NCBI RefSeq assembly: GCF_000711695.1
Contig: NW_013546892.1
Span: 1 to 43,268 of the forward strand
Origin: Tilletiaria anomala UBC 951
Lineage: Eukaryota; Basidiomycota; Exobasidiomycetes; Georgefischeriales; Tilletiariaceae
DNA: 43,268 nucleotides
Reading direction: 5' to 3'
Shown here: in pieces, positions 10,775 to 20,313 of the stretch
How positions within the stretch are numbered: the first letter of the stretch is position 1
Layout: each line of letters opens with the position of its first letter
The notes under the pieces: model-generated
Told to the model about the DNA's origin: nothing
Seen by the model: the letters and a program-made list of their open reading frames with translations, nothing else
Database searches by the model: none
Position numbers and translations under genes: made by a program

Positions 10775-13700
10775 TTAGTACTTGAAGAGCTCCATGGGTG
10801 CGCCCCCCACTGGAGGCGCGTAGCCTGGCGGCTTCAACTCCAACACCATCCTCGCAACGATCTCGTCTTCGGTCCCAGTTGTGGTCTTGTTCGAGCCTGA
10901 GCTGTTCTGTCTCGAGTGCGTCGAAGCGCTCGCATCTGGTGTGGTGCGTGCCACGAGCGCGAGGGGAATCTGAACCGCGTGAGGTCCAAGGTCCGCAGGG
11001 ACCATGCCTGAGAGCTCGCACAGGCGAGGATCCCACGACAGCCAGCTGAGCCAGAGTGGGAGTTGAAGATGGTCCGAGCTTTGGTCGTCGTCTAATACTG
11101 GAAGGTACACGGTCTTGCGTGCCGAGCGCTTTCCTGGCGAGCCTGGCGCACCGCCCTGCAATGGTGGAGGCTGTCTGAGCTTGATCTTAGTCCGCAGCAT
11201 CTCTCCAAAGTCGGCTACTACGACTTGAACCATGTCCTCGGTCCAGCTGGTTCGAGAGGAGGGTCGCGAGCTCGAGCGCACGCTGGATGCTTGCTGAGCA
11301 ACTTGCGGGACCGGAGCCGGGGCTCCCACGGTGCGCATCGTCTCTTCCGGCCTCGTTTGAGAGGAGATCGACGCAGCTCCGAAAATGGACCCGGGTGCTG
11401 GTGACGGTGGTACTCGTTGATCATAAATGACACCCCCTTCTACGGCGCCTGGGCCGTTGTGGTCTGTTGTGTAGCTGAGCGCGCTGAGCCGCTTAGAGGA
11501 TCCAGTTTGCTTGTCACCGACAGACTTGAGGTCTCTGATCTCGTCTTCCGCGTCGTCAAACACACCATCGGAGTCGTCCACTTGGACCTTTGAGCTGACG
11601 TTCCTCGCAATCGTCATCAATGCTGGCTGGTGCCGCTGCACGGACCGGAGGCTGACCTGACTGACGTACTTGACTTCCGCATTGGCCAGATCTCCCTCTT
11701 CCGTTGCCTCCTCTTCGGCCATTGGCTGCTTCTCAAAGCGCTGGGTCGTCGTGAAAGCGGGGCTTTCTTTTGCATGTCCGCCACGTTGTCGGATGGCGCT
11801 CTCCAGTAGGCGTCTGGCTGGACCGCTCCGCCTGACTGGCATGTCTTCGCCACGAGAGGCTGTGCTGCGCGGAGTGGTGGATCCAGCTGGACTCGCGGGC
11901 GTAATGTTCTCGTGGAAGATGTCTGTCTCCCAGCTTGCCTTGCGAGATCCAAGAGAGCGCTGACTACGAGTCGGAGACGTCCTGTAAGGCTGGTCGCTGG
12001 TCTGTCCGTCCAAGGAGAGGCCAAGTCCGGTCGATGAGCCAGAGTGCTCGTCCTCTTGCATTTGCGGGCGACTGATACTGATGCTGATGGGCGGCTTTCT
12101 AGGCTGCTTGAGAATGCTCTTGAAGAAGACGTGCTTCTGTGGCCTCGCGTCAGCAGCAGCAGCTCGCTGCAAAGCCTCCGCATCGTGGTAATGGCGAACA
12201 GCATCTTCGTAGATGTTGCCGTTATTCCCGAGCTTGATCGCGGTGTGGTCGGGGCTCGGACTCGGAACGAGTGTGCTTGGCGTACCCAGCTGCTTTTCGT
12301 TATGTTGCCAGCTCGGCTTGTAAGCGATGATGCCCATCTTGGGGGATTTACTGCCTATGCTTCCTGCGAGGGTCACATCGTCGTCACTGCCACTGCCATA
12401 GTGCTTCACTCTGCCGTTGGCATCATGATCCTCGACGGCCATCCATCGACGGCAGCAGATCATGAGAGCAACGAGCATAATGAGGCCGCCAGCGGTGCCC
12501 AAGGAGGCTCCAAGAGCTACACGACCCTGCGGGCTTAACCCACCGGATGGCGACGCACCTGCACCGCTACCTCCGAGACCTGTGTCGCTGTCGCCCGTCA
12601 CAGCGATGCTGAAGGAGGCCTGTCCCGTGTGCACAATGTCATCTGTGCTGTTGCTGCTGGCGTGCAGGAAGACCTTGACGCGATCCTCGCTGGGATTCAT
12701 GGGCGGGCGACCGGACAAGAGATACGTCGAGTTGTCGAACGTCAGCCACCGCGCGGCGGTCGCAGGGTCGTACTGAACGGATAGTAGTGGCTTTGAGCTG
12801 TTGACCGGCGTGCGAATGAGCGAACTAAGTGACCGGTTGAAGGGAGTACCAGGATCCACGATGATGTTTGGAAGCATGCTCCCGGTGAAGATAGATGGGT
12901 ATATGTTTAGCGACAGGTTGGCCGGGAGACTGTTGTTGAAGGTGTCCGCAAAAGTGACCGGTACCTGAACCGTCACAATATTGGTGCTGTTGGCAGGGAT
13001 CAGATTGTCCGGAGGGGTCCCGGCAATAGAAGAGTTCGTTGCATCGAAGGTCAGCCAGGGTACGTGACTGGTGTCGACCTTCATGGTGATGTGATTACTG
13101 GGTGGTGACTGCCTTCCATCCAGCTTCAGGCCTGAAGTTGGAATTGAGTAGCGGAAAGAGTCTCCCACTGTGGCATTGACCGATCTGAGCGGACCACCGA
13201 GCGTGAGAGCATGCTGAGAGACGACAATGGTGAAGGAGGTCGTCGGCCCACCGTAGCCGGGAAGATTGGAGCCGGTCATGACGACATCAAAGCTTGCACC
13301 CTCGGGACCTGGCTGCGTCGGTGCGACGCCAAAAAATGTGTTTGTGTCTGCGCTGAAATGAAGCCAGCCGGGCAGAGGAGCGCCAGTTGCGAGCTTTGCG
13401 GAGAGGTAGACGTCCGACCCATCTGGGAGCGTGAAGGTATCGCCATTGAATCCAATGCTGAAGGACCACCCAAGAGGAATGTGCTGAGCTCCATCAGCAA
13501 GGATATTCGCGGGCCCCAAGCTACTGGCGACGGGCAATTGTTGAGGCAGCGGCATTGCCAGTGTAGGTGCTGGCGCTCGTATGACACTCAGCATGAAGCC
13601 ATCTGAATCTGACTGGGCAGCCGCATCATTGGCTGTGAGTGTGATCCAGGACTTGCCCAAGTCAGTATTCTGCGGGGTACCAGAGAAGCTGCGCTGCGCA

Positions 13701-13963
13701 GGATCGAACTTGCACCACGGCGGCAATCCGTCAACCTCGTAGGTGAGTCCTGCCGGAGGACCGTTCGGTTTCGAGTCGTCCGTAAAGGTATTGTCCGAAA
13801 AGGTCCATTGAAATGGTTGCCCAGCGTGACCTAATTCGGGCAGCTGTGATGCGAGTGAATTGTTGACAGTCAGAGCGGCTTGCACGCTCGATAGGCTCAT
13901 AGTCAAGAGAGCTGCCATTGCCCACCGCCCCATGGGGCTGGACATGGCGGACGAGCCGCTCAT
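10775..13963 (-). CDS. AXL2: AXL2-like cadherin-fold type I membrane protein
   Basis: Large single-exon gene of 1062 residues from this start. A signal peptide (WAMAALLTMSLSSVQA) leads an ectodomain of repeated dystroglycan-type cadherin-like modules. Family signs are GLPPWCKFD followed by SFSGTP, then PGWLHFS and FFGVAP, then VPWLTFD with SIAGTPP. A membrane segment follows (ASLGTAGGLIMLVALMICC) and a cytosolic tail of about 500 residues rich in serine, with clusters of basic and acidic residues. In yeast, Axl2 marks the axial bud site by recruiting Bud4 and septins; polarity or cell-surface landmark function here is inference. An upstream in-frame ATG at 14068 would add 35 residues before the signal peptide. 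I prefer 13963 because it puts the signal peptide at the N-terminus and has a purine at -3, unlike 14068. Confidence 0.8.
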   Translation of the reverse strand: MSGSSAMSSPMGRWAMAALLTMSLSSVQAALTVNNSLASQLPELGHAGQPFQWTFSDNTFTDDSKPNGPPAGLTYEVDGLPPWCKFDPAQRSFSGTPQNTDLGKSWITLTANDAAAQSDSDGFMLSVIRAPAPTLAMPLPQQLPVASSLGPANILADGAQHIPLGWSFSIGFNGDTFTLPDGSDVYLSAKLATGAPLPGWLHFSADTNTFFGVAPTQPGPEGASFDVVMTGSNLPGYGGPTTSFTIVVSQHALTLGGPLRSVNATVGDSFRYSIPTSGLKLDGRQSPPSNHITMKVDTSHVPWLTFDATNSSIAGTPPDNLIPANSTNIVTVQVPVTFADTFNNSLPANLSLNIYPSIFTGSMLPNIIVDPGTPFNRSLSSLIRTPVNSSKPLLSVQYDPATAARWLTFDNSTYLLSGRPPMNPSEDRVKVFLHASSNSTDDIVHTGQASFSIAVTGDSDTGLGGSGAGASPSGGLSPQGRVALGASLGTAGGLIMLVALMICCRRWMAVEDHDANGRVKHYGSGSDDDVTLAGSIGSKSPKMGIIAYKPSWQHNEKQLGTPSTLVPSPSPDHTAIKLGNNGNIYEDAVRHYHDAEALQRAAAADARPQKHVFFKSILKQPRKPPISISISRPQMQEDEHSGSSTGLGLSLDGQTSDQPYRTSPTRSQRSLGSRKASWETDIFHENITPASPAGSTTPRSTASRGEDMPVRRSGPARRLLESAIRQRGGHAKESPAFTTTQRFEKQPMAEEEATEEGDLANAEVKYVSQVSLRSVQRHQPALMTIARNVSSKVQVDDSDGVFDDAEDEIRDLKSVGDKQTGSSKRLSALSYTTDHNGPGAVEGGVIYDQRVPPSPAPGSIFGAASISSQTRPEETMRTVGAPAPVPQVAQQASSVRSSSRPSSRTSWTEDMVQVVVADFGEMLRTKIKLRQPPPLQGGAPGSPGKRSARKTVYLPVLDDDQSSDHLQLPLWLSWLSWDPRLCELSGMVPADLGPHAVQIPLALVARTTPDASASTHSRQNSSGSNKTTTGTEDEIVARMVLELKPPGYAPPVGGAPMELFKY

Positions 13964-16053
13964 CACGGAAGGAGGAGCTTGCAGCGTGTGCGTTTTGACC
14001 AGGAGACTCTGCAACTGTCCCGTCCAAGCTGGAAAGCTTCGCCTCCCTGCGCCGGCCCATTCGATCATGTGTCAGCTTGTACTGAGATCGGCGAGACACG
14101 GGGTTCAACCACTCACCCTTCCTCTTTGCAATGAAGAGCGCGCGTCAGCGGCGCGACGCAGTATTGAGGTAGCCTGTCAAGCGAAGCTAGGCGGCGCCGT
14201 AGGAAGGGTGTGCGAGACGCTGCAAATGAAGAGTTTCGTCTTGATATTGATGGGGTGAGAAAGAACGTGGGAGGCGAGCGAGTCTGCCTAGGAAGGATTG
14301 ACTGAAAGGACCGTGGGAGGTGACCGAAGTCACCTGGGGATGATGAGGTGGCGACGCGCGAAAAGGAGACGAGCACGGGAGGAGGGGCTTCGAGGATCAA
14401 GGATGGTGAGCACGAAAGAACGTTGAGATAGGATTAGAGAAGAGAGATGGAGATGAAGCGGTAAGAAGTCGTTGGGGTTTCTGCTCAACGCTACATTGAT
14501 GGGACGGTTGCTGGGCACTGGTCGGACTTGGTAAAGGATGCAGATCACACAATGAGTCGAGGACGTCGCGCATCATGGACACCACTGCAGTCTACACGCA
14601 ATGCTGTCCTGGAACTGCGAGCCCTGGGTCAGTGGGGTGTGACGAAGTAAGTGCTGCTTCTCCTTCTATCCACAGCCCGACAGCAAAGCACACAAAGTGT
14701 CCCAAACTTTGTCGACCATCTGAGCTTGACACCTCGTGCTACCTCATCCTACATACAATGGCGCGTGGCCGTCATTTGCCGGCGTCATTGCCGGATAGGC
14801 CATTCCCACAAGCCCCCGACTGCCTGTGTTGGAAACCCTTGGAAGATCGGAAGAGCAAAGCCTTGCCGTTATGTTCGAGATGGAAGCCGCTCGGGGCTAT
14901 GCATGTGGTGTCATGTCGCACCAGCATGCGCAACTCCTCTCGCCAGCCAGAGTGCCTGCTCCAAACTCCAGCAATGGACACGGCGGGCAGCTTGTCACAC
15001 TCCTGCGGCGATGCTGACCAAGCCTGGCGCTCTGGCAGCTGAACGCTGAATATGCACTAGATCCTGGTGTATGCGACGATGAGATGGGCGTGCGACCAGC
15101 CATACAAGGAAGGAGGGAGAGACGATGTGCCCTGCTGCCAGGCCCAACGACGAGGAATGTGTCGACAAAGGACGACAGAAGTGTTGTTTCTGTCGTCGGG
15201 CCGCAGTCGGTTCCAAATGCCGTTCCGCCTCTCCCGTACGAGAGAGAAACGCGTCCCTGATTCTTCTGCGACGCGTCACTTCGCGTCGCAGTTCAACTAT
15301 GGACTGCAATGTGCAAGGCCAGCAACTCGGATAATTGAGCAGGCCTCATCGCCCTTGCGTTGTCGCCTCATTGCTGCTCAATGGCCACAAACACAACCTG
15401 CGTACAGTCATAGCCATTGCCCATTAGGCTGCCTTGTAGTACATGTAACGATGGACATACTGGTGTTGACGGACTATGAGTTTGTGATTTGGCTCGAATT
15501 CAAAAGTATATGAAACAGAATCATACTCGGGGAGCCAGACCGGTGACTTTGCACTTTGTCGCTTGCAATTCGGGGGAATCCGCGTCCAGATATTGCATAT
15601 ATATAGTCCCTGCTAGTGTGCATATGAACGAAGATTGAGTAAATGTACTATTCTCCTATGGATTTTGGCCGGGGAACCCAGTCATTCTGTCAAACATGAA
15701 CAGGACCTCGGTCTTAAGACATATAGTCACCAATCACCGGAGCTTTTGGCTGCTTCGGAAGGCGGCCTCTAGTCGTAGCCGGAGTCAAGCACACCGATAC
15801 TGTCCTTGCCTTGCTCGCATCTAGCCCGGCGCCAGCCCACCGGAGCAACCAGACTATTCACACCACATCATTTGGTGTGCTTCGAGGCAGTATTTAATCT
15901 GAGTACAAGAGCGGCCCTTGTCCAAGCCTGTTCACCTGCTGGAGACTCGGTCGATTTATCGACACCCATGAGCTTTTTCGTATAGTGTCGATCAGTCCTG
16001 CTCGCGGCACCTCTAACGAAATTCTTAGAGTTAAAGCGAATTCAAGCGACGTC
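13964..16053. promoter_or_regulatory. 2 kb divergent intergenic region, AXL2-like / thioesterase
   Basis: This is the longest gene-free stretch in the window and separates two divergent genes. Overlapping open frames around 14575-15050 show no domain and no splice logic, so I do not call them. A TATATATA run lies near 15598-15605, about 450 bp before the thioesterase ATG. Its size is consistent with complex regulation of the AXL2-like gene, or an unrecognised non-coding transcript, but nothing in the sequence proves either. Confidence 0.45.
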
Positions 16054-17160
16054 ATGGCTTCCTCTTCCGCCCCTGCAGCTGATGCGCTCGACATCTACAA
16101 GCTCACGCGGCTCAAGCGCATTGCCTCTCCGTGCGGGGGGGCTGGAAGCGATGAATGGGTCTTCGAATCGGTGACCCAGGCGCTGGAGCTGATGGGCAAC
16201 CCGAGCAAGATTGCATATGGCGGCTGTGCATTGGCACTCGCCGTCACGGCAGCTTTCCAGTCTCTTGAAGGCAAGGACTATGCGATCTACTCGATGAGTG
16301 CACAGTATCTTGGCCCTACGGCGTTCAGCCAGGCTGTGCGGCTGTACGTGCGCTCGCTGAGAGATACACGGACATTCTGCACGCGTTTCCTACTCATAAA
16401 GCAGCAGCAGACCAATGGTCGATGGCGACCGACACTCTCAGCGACATGCGACTTTGTCGCGCCTCAAGAGGCCGACTCGGTTCAGACGCTCCTTCGTTTC
16501 AGTGTTAAGCCGGAACATCCGAATGCCCCCCCACCAGAGACCCTTCCATCGCCAGATGTGTCGCTCAAGCAGCTTGCCGATGAGGGCAATGTTACCGAAC
16601 GCGAACTGTCAGAACATGAACGGAATTTCTCCCCCATGGCACGGTACGCTGACATGCGCACCGTACCGGATACTCCAATCGCACAGAAGCTCGCGGGAAT
16701 CCAGTACAAATCTGCAACCTCGCAAGACGGCCGAGAGCTAGCGGAGAAGCTCTCGTCGGATTGGTTCAAGGCGACCAGCAACCTGCCGCGGCTCGTCGAG
16801 CAAGCTGACCCATCAGAAAATCTCACGTTGCGCGCGCTCACCGCGGCGCTAACCGTCTTCTACCTCGACAATTCCATGGCCTTCTTGCCGCTGACCCACT
16901 CAGAAGGGTATTGGTTCCCGCACGTCTCGGCCTGCTCCTCGCTCGACTTTGTCGCGCGCTGGCACACCGACAGCTTTGACGCGGCGCAATGGCACCTCAG
17001 GGAGCTCAGGGCGCTCCATGGTGCACATGGCCGCACATTCAACGAGGCCAGAATATTTGATCGGCAGGGCGAATTAGTGCTTACGTCGTCGCAACAAGCA
17101 GTCATGCGAGCGTCGCAGGCGATTCAGGAAGAGAAGCTGGCCAGTAAGAGCAGATTGTAA
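16054..17160 (+). CDS. Acyl-CoA thioesterase, double hot-dog, peroxisomal (PTS1)
   Basis: Single-exon gene of 368 residues resembling TesB/ACOT8-like thioesterases, which hydrolyse acyl-CoA to free fatty acid and CoA. The N-terminal half shows YGGCALALAVTAA and the double hot-dog core (SMSAQYLGPTAF, RLYVRSLRDTRTF). The C-terminal half shows SLDFVARWH followed by RTFNEARIFDRQGELVLTS, typical for the second hot-dog. The last three residues are SRL, a recognised variant of the peroxisomal PTS1 signal, so a role in controlling acyl-CoA/CoA levels during peroxisomal beta-oxidation is likely. The ATG was chosen because the longer frame upstream opens with non-ATG codons and the next residues fit the family. 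A decayed copy of its 3' third follows directly downstream. Confidence 0.87.
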   Translation: MASSSAPAADALDIYKLTRLKRIASPCGGAGSDEWVFESVTQALELMGNPSKIAYGGCALALAVTAAFQSLEGKDYAIYSMSAQYLGPTAFSQAVRLYVRSLRDTRTFCTRFLLIKQQQTNGRWRPTLSATCDFVAPQEADSVQTLLRFSVKPEHPNAPPPETLPSPDVSLKQLADEGNVTERELSEHERNFSPMARYADMRTVPDTPIAQKLAGIQYKSATSQDGRELAEKLSSDWFKATSNLPRLVEQADPSENLTLRALTAALTVFYLDNSMAFLPLTHSEGYWFPHVSACSSLDFVARWHTDSFDAAQWHLRELRALHGAHGRTFNEARIFDRQGELVLTSSQQAVMRASQAIQEEKLASKSRL

Positions 17161-17242
17161 TGGTATGGACCACATACCAGACTCCTCTCTCGCACCCGCT
17201 ACCGCTCATTCATTTCGGCAACGGTTCGCCCACACCTTACAT

Positions 17243-17545
17243 GAGGTAGGCATCCACAATTGCCTTCATGTGAGAAAGAAAGTTGATTTCCATACATCTC
17301 TTTCTCATCGTTGAGGTTTCATCGCACGGTGGCACGCGGATAACCTTGAATCCACGCAATTTAAACGGCATATATCTCAGGGAGCTCGCTGGGGTCAAGG
17401 CACTGCACACACGGCCGCACACTTAGCGAATTGCACGCCTTCGACGAATAGAACTTTGGTGATCAGCGTGTCACAATAGACTGTCGTGCGAGCGTCACAC
17501 AAGCTTGAGGGTGAGAAGGTGCTAATCGCAGCACATGCTAAGCAT
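17243..17545 (+). pseudogene. Decayed tandem duplicate of the thioesterase 3' end
   Basis: This non-coding stretch aligns, with many substitutions and small indels, to the last ~95 codons of the thioesterase about 380 bp upstream. A perfect 12-mer (ctcagggagctc) occurs at 16996 and 17376; the block tgcacatggccgcaca has a close counterpart at 17404-17420; and tgcgagcgtc recurs at 17105 and 17487. The offset stays at 380-382 bp across these anchors, which argues for true homology and not chance. The frame is not open and no start exists, so it is a relic of a host gene. Its left boundary is uncertain because similarity fades. Confidence 0.65.
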
Positions 17546-17605
17546 GTTTCATAGAGGGAATGTTTATAAATACACTAATTGCGGAACGAGCTTCACTTTT
17601 GGCAC

Positions 17606-18515
17606 TCAATACCCATCCGCGCCTTGTTCGACACCGGAAAACGGAGCCTTGAATCTCCAAGCTGTCGTCGATACCTGAATAGATTGGTTTGCCTCGCTAT
17701 CGATACCAAGGAACTTTGGCGTAAGTGTCGTTTCAACATGGTATGCTTTCACAGGCAAGGCATCTTCGCTGTCCCATTGGAAGTGAAACTGTGCAGAGAG
17801 ACCGTGAGAACTCGGGTCAACACGTATGTGCCTAAAGCCTTTACTCGATACTCACCTCCACAGCAGCTTTCCCCGTCTTGCCGCCGAACCAAGGCATCTC
17901 GATCAATCGCTTGACTTCAGGCCATCTCGAATCCGCATCTTGCGTCTGGTCCTCTCTTGTGAACTCAGCCTCAAGAAGATCTTTGATGTTGTATTCCATT
18001 GAGCTCGGATCATGACCGTAGGAAGATGGTGTCTGGTCGGGCCCGAACGCTCCAAGCAACGACCGTGAACCCGGGATCACCAGACCGCTAATCTGGAGCA
18101 AGCGTGACGAGAAGATGCTGGCGAAACACAAGCAAAGGTTCAAAAAAAATCGAGCGTTGATGTGCACCGAGCAACCTCACATGACCTGCTTGTATACAAA
18201 AGGGATCGCATCTGACTCAATGTGCTTGCGGTGCCAATGCTTGAGATACGGAATGTCGATCTTGGCCTCGTGGAAGCTCATATGTATGATCGAGGGCCCT
18301 ACGCCAGTGCCGTGCTGATACCCAAGTTGCAGGACGATGATGTGCGTATCTTCACCGTCGGAAGTCTTGCGCTCCAGGCACAGAGAGTCATACACTTGCT
18401 CTGGGATCGGGAGGAAGGCGTTTTGAAGCCAGTCCGGCAGCATTGCCATTACTACCGATTTGGGCAAGGCGACAGGAAAGGTGAGGGCATCATACGTCCC
18501 ACTTGGGGCAACCAT
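17606..18515 (-). CDS. Acetoacetate-decarboxylase-like protein, 5' end unresolved
   Basis: Three exons (18515-18181, 18117-17856, 17788-17606) give 259 residues from the first usable ATG. The start region SGTYDALTFPVALPKSVV and later DWLQNAFLPIP, FHEAKIDIPYL and EMPWFGGKTGKAAVE resemble fungal proteins of the acetoacetate-decarboxylase superfamily; this assignment is from memory of the fold family and is moderate. The end AAVE|FHFQWDSEDALPV joins cleanly in frame. A family-like stretch (ETWFFAGINSSLPQSSSVPG) lies just upstream on the same strand at about 18621-18560, but no canonical GT-AG intron connects it in frame with SGTYDAL. Either the gene starts at 18515, or an upstream exon uses an unusual junction, or the N-terminus is broken by a frameshift. 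Substrate unknown. Confidence 0.55.
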
Positions 18516-19000
18516 TTTTGGACAGATGGCGTCAAGCGCAAGCGACTTCTATGCGACCCACCCGGGACAGAGGAACTTTGCGGCAATGAGGAATTGATGC
18601 CGGCGAAAAACCACGTCTCGCTGAATTCGTGATGGTAGATGCGATGCTTCGTCTCTCGTCGACCTAGCTTGTGTGCTACCAGTTGGTACGGAGCATAAAC
18701 ACAGTGACCTGCCGTGACACCAGCACAGTTAAGTTTCGTGGACGATGTATGCTGTATCGTAAGCATTGGCTCATCACTATAAGACCTATGGTCAATCAAT
18801 ACGAGCAAGGTGCCGCAATAATGTGGGGGGGGAGCGCCACGAGCCACGACATTTTAAACGCAATCGACGTTGATACATCTCTTTCCGGGTATCATTTTTG
18901 GGCAAAGGTCACCATTCGGTTCGTCACTCGGCCAAGGAAGCGGCAAAGAGAAGCGCCGTTGTCATTGTAAAAGGGAAGCAGTAGCCCTGTCACCGCGAAC
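18516..19000. promoter_or_regulatory. Divergent region, decarboxylase-like gene / BET3
   Basis: It holds the BET3 promoter and, on the other strand, a stretch (about 18560-18621) that reads like a missing 5' exon of the decarboxylase-like gene. No TATA box or RNA gene was recognised. Confidence 0.45.
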
Positions 19001-19985
19001 ATGTCGAGCAAGCAGTGGAAAGCCGCAGGCGAGGATGTCTGGAAGAACAAGACGGAGAAAGTGGTGAGTGGAGACCGTGACCATTGACCATGCCGCGCTG
19101 TCGTCCATCGAGTCCCCAATGTGGTAAAAGCTGACGCGGATGGTCGCTACTCTTCTGAACGTCTTGCGGGTCGCATAATACCCAGAACGCGGAGCTCTTC
19201 ACGTTGACTTATGGATCGCTTGTGGTGCAGCTGATCAAGGATTATGAAGACTTTGCCGAGGTCAACAAGCAACTTGAGAAGATGTAAGGCTTGGTGGTGT
19301 TCACTTGTATTTCCTTGCAACCTGGTCTGACCTTCTAGATGGCATCCCTCTTGCACGATTTGATTTGTAGGGGTTACAACATCGGCACGCGGTTGATTGA
19401 AGACTTCCTCGCACGATCCAACCTTGGGAGGTGTAACGACTTTCGCGAGACGGGCGAGGTGGTCGCCAAAGTGGGATTCAAGACGTTCCTGAACATTGTA
19501 CCATCCATCTCGTATTCATCATCGTCATCAAAACCGGCAGAACCATCGTCAACAGCAGCAGCGCCAGCAGGGGTAGCCGGCGGAGGCTCAGTAGCTGGGA
19601 CAGACGGCGCGACGGCAGCTCCATCAGCGCCGGCGCAGGAATTCACCTTGACCTTTGATGAGAATCCTTTAGCGGAATTTGTCGAGCTGCCACCGGAAGC
19701 AAGGGAAGGAGGGTTGTGGTACTCGAACGTATTGGCTGGTGTCCTTCGAGGCGCACTCGAGATGGTGCGTAGCGCAGCGCAGCCCCGTTCCTCTTCACTC
19801 CGCTCCCGTTACAGGAGGCAGGCTTACTGATGAACGAACGCCGCTTTGCCGTTTGACACATGCAGGTGCAAGTGCAGACGGAATGCTTTTTCACATCAGA
19901 TGTCCTGCGCGGGGACGACACGACTGAGCTCAAGGTCCGGCTCATCCGCTACCTCGATGAGGAAGCGCCAATAGCAGACGACTGA
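19001..19985 (+). CDS. BET3: TRAPP complex core subunit Bet3 (TRAPPC3)
   Basis: Bet3 is the core subunit of the TRAPP tethering complexes, which act as a Rab1/Ypt1 exchange factor in ER-Golgi traffic. Four exons (19001-19063, 19186-19283, 19371-19764, 19866-19985) give 224 residues. Family signatures are present: SKQWKAAGEDVWK, NAELFTLTYGSLVVQLIKD, GYNIGTRLIEDFLARS and GRCNDFRETGEVVAKVGF. The conserved cysteine in the last is the one palmitoylated in mammalian Bet3. The C-terminus has LWYSNVLAGVLRGALEMVQ and the usual VQTECFFTSDVL. A low-complexity Ser/Ala/Gly/Pro insertion of about 40 residues (roughly residues 102-142) interrupts the central region and makes the protein longer than the usual 180-190. 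Intron 2 could use an acceptor at 19338, but only the one at 19370 restores the conserved KMGYNIG. Confidence 0.94.
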
Positions 19986-20313
19986 GGTGTGTACGTTCAC
20001 CGCGCCATTTTCCAAGCGTTCAGAGATCGATCCAACATGCTCCCAGCCCATCCCAGACACTTTGCCGGTCAAAATATGGGACTCGGCCCTGGATGCAAGG
20101 ATGTAATGTTGATGGAAGCTGTGTTAAGAGCGGCTTCGCTCGCGCCCATTAGTGATACATGGAATGAGAGGGTGTAAACGGCACTGCACTGCGGTTCCTG
20201 GCATGCGAAACAAGACCTATGTGGTGATTGGGAGGAAACGAGAAAACTTGGCTGGGGTTCCTTTTCTTTCATCAAGAAAGCCAGCTCGGAAATCGGGCTG
20301 AGCCCATGGGCGC
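19986..20313. other. Convergent intergenic region, BET3 / PUT2
   Basis: Both genes end here, so it contains two 3' untranslated regions. I see no ORF of interest, repeat or RNA gene. Confidence 0.5.

Noticed and set aside
14575-15049. Overlapping plus-strand open frames of 155 and 132 codons
   Set aside because: Two unrelated frames overlap, neither with a domain, conserved motif or convincing start; composition is like spacer DNA.
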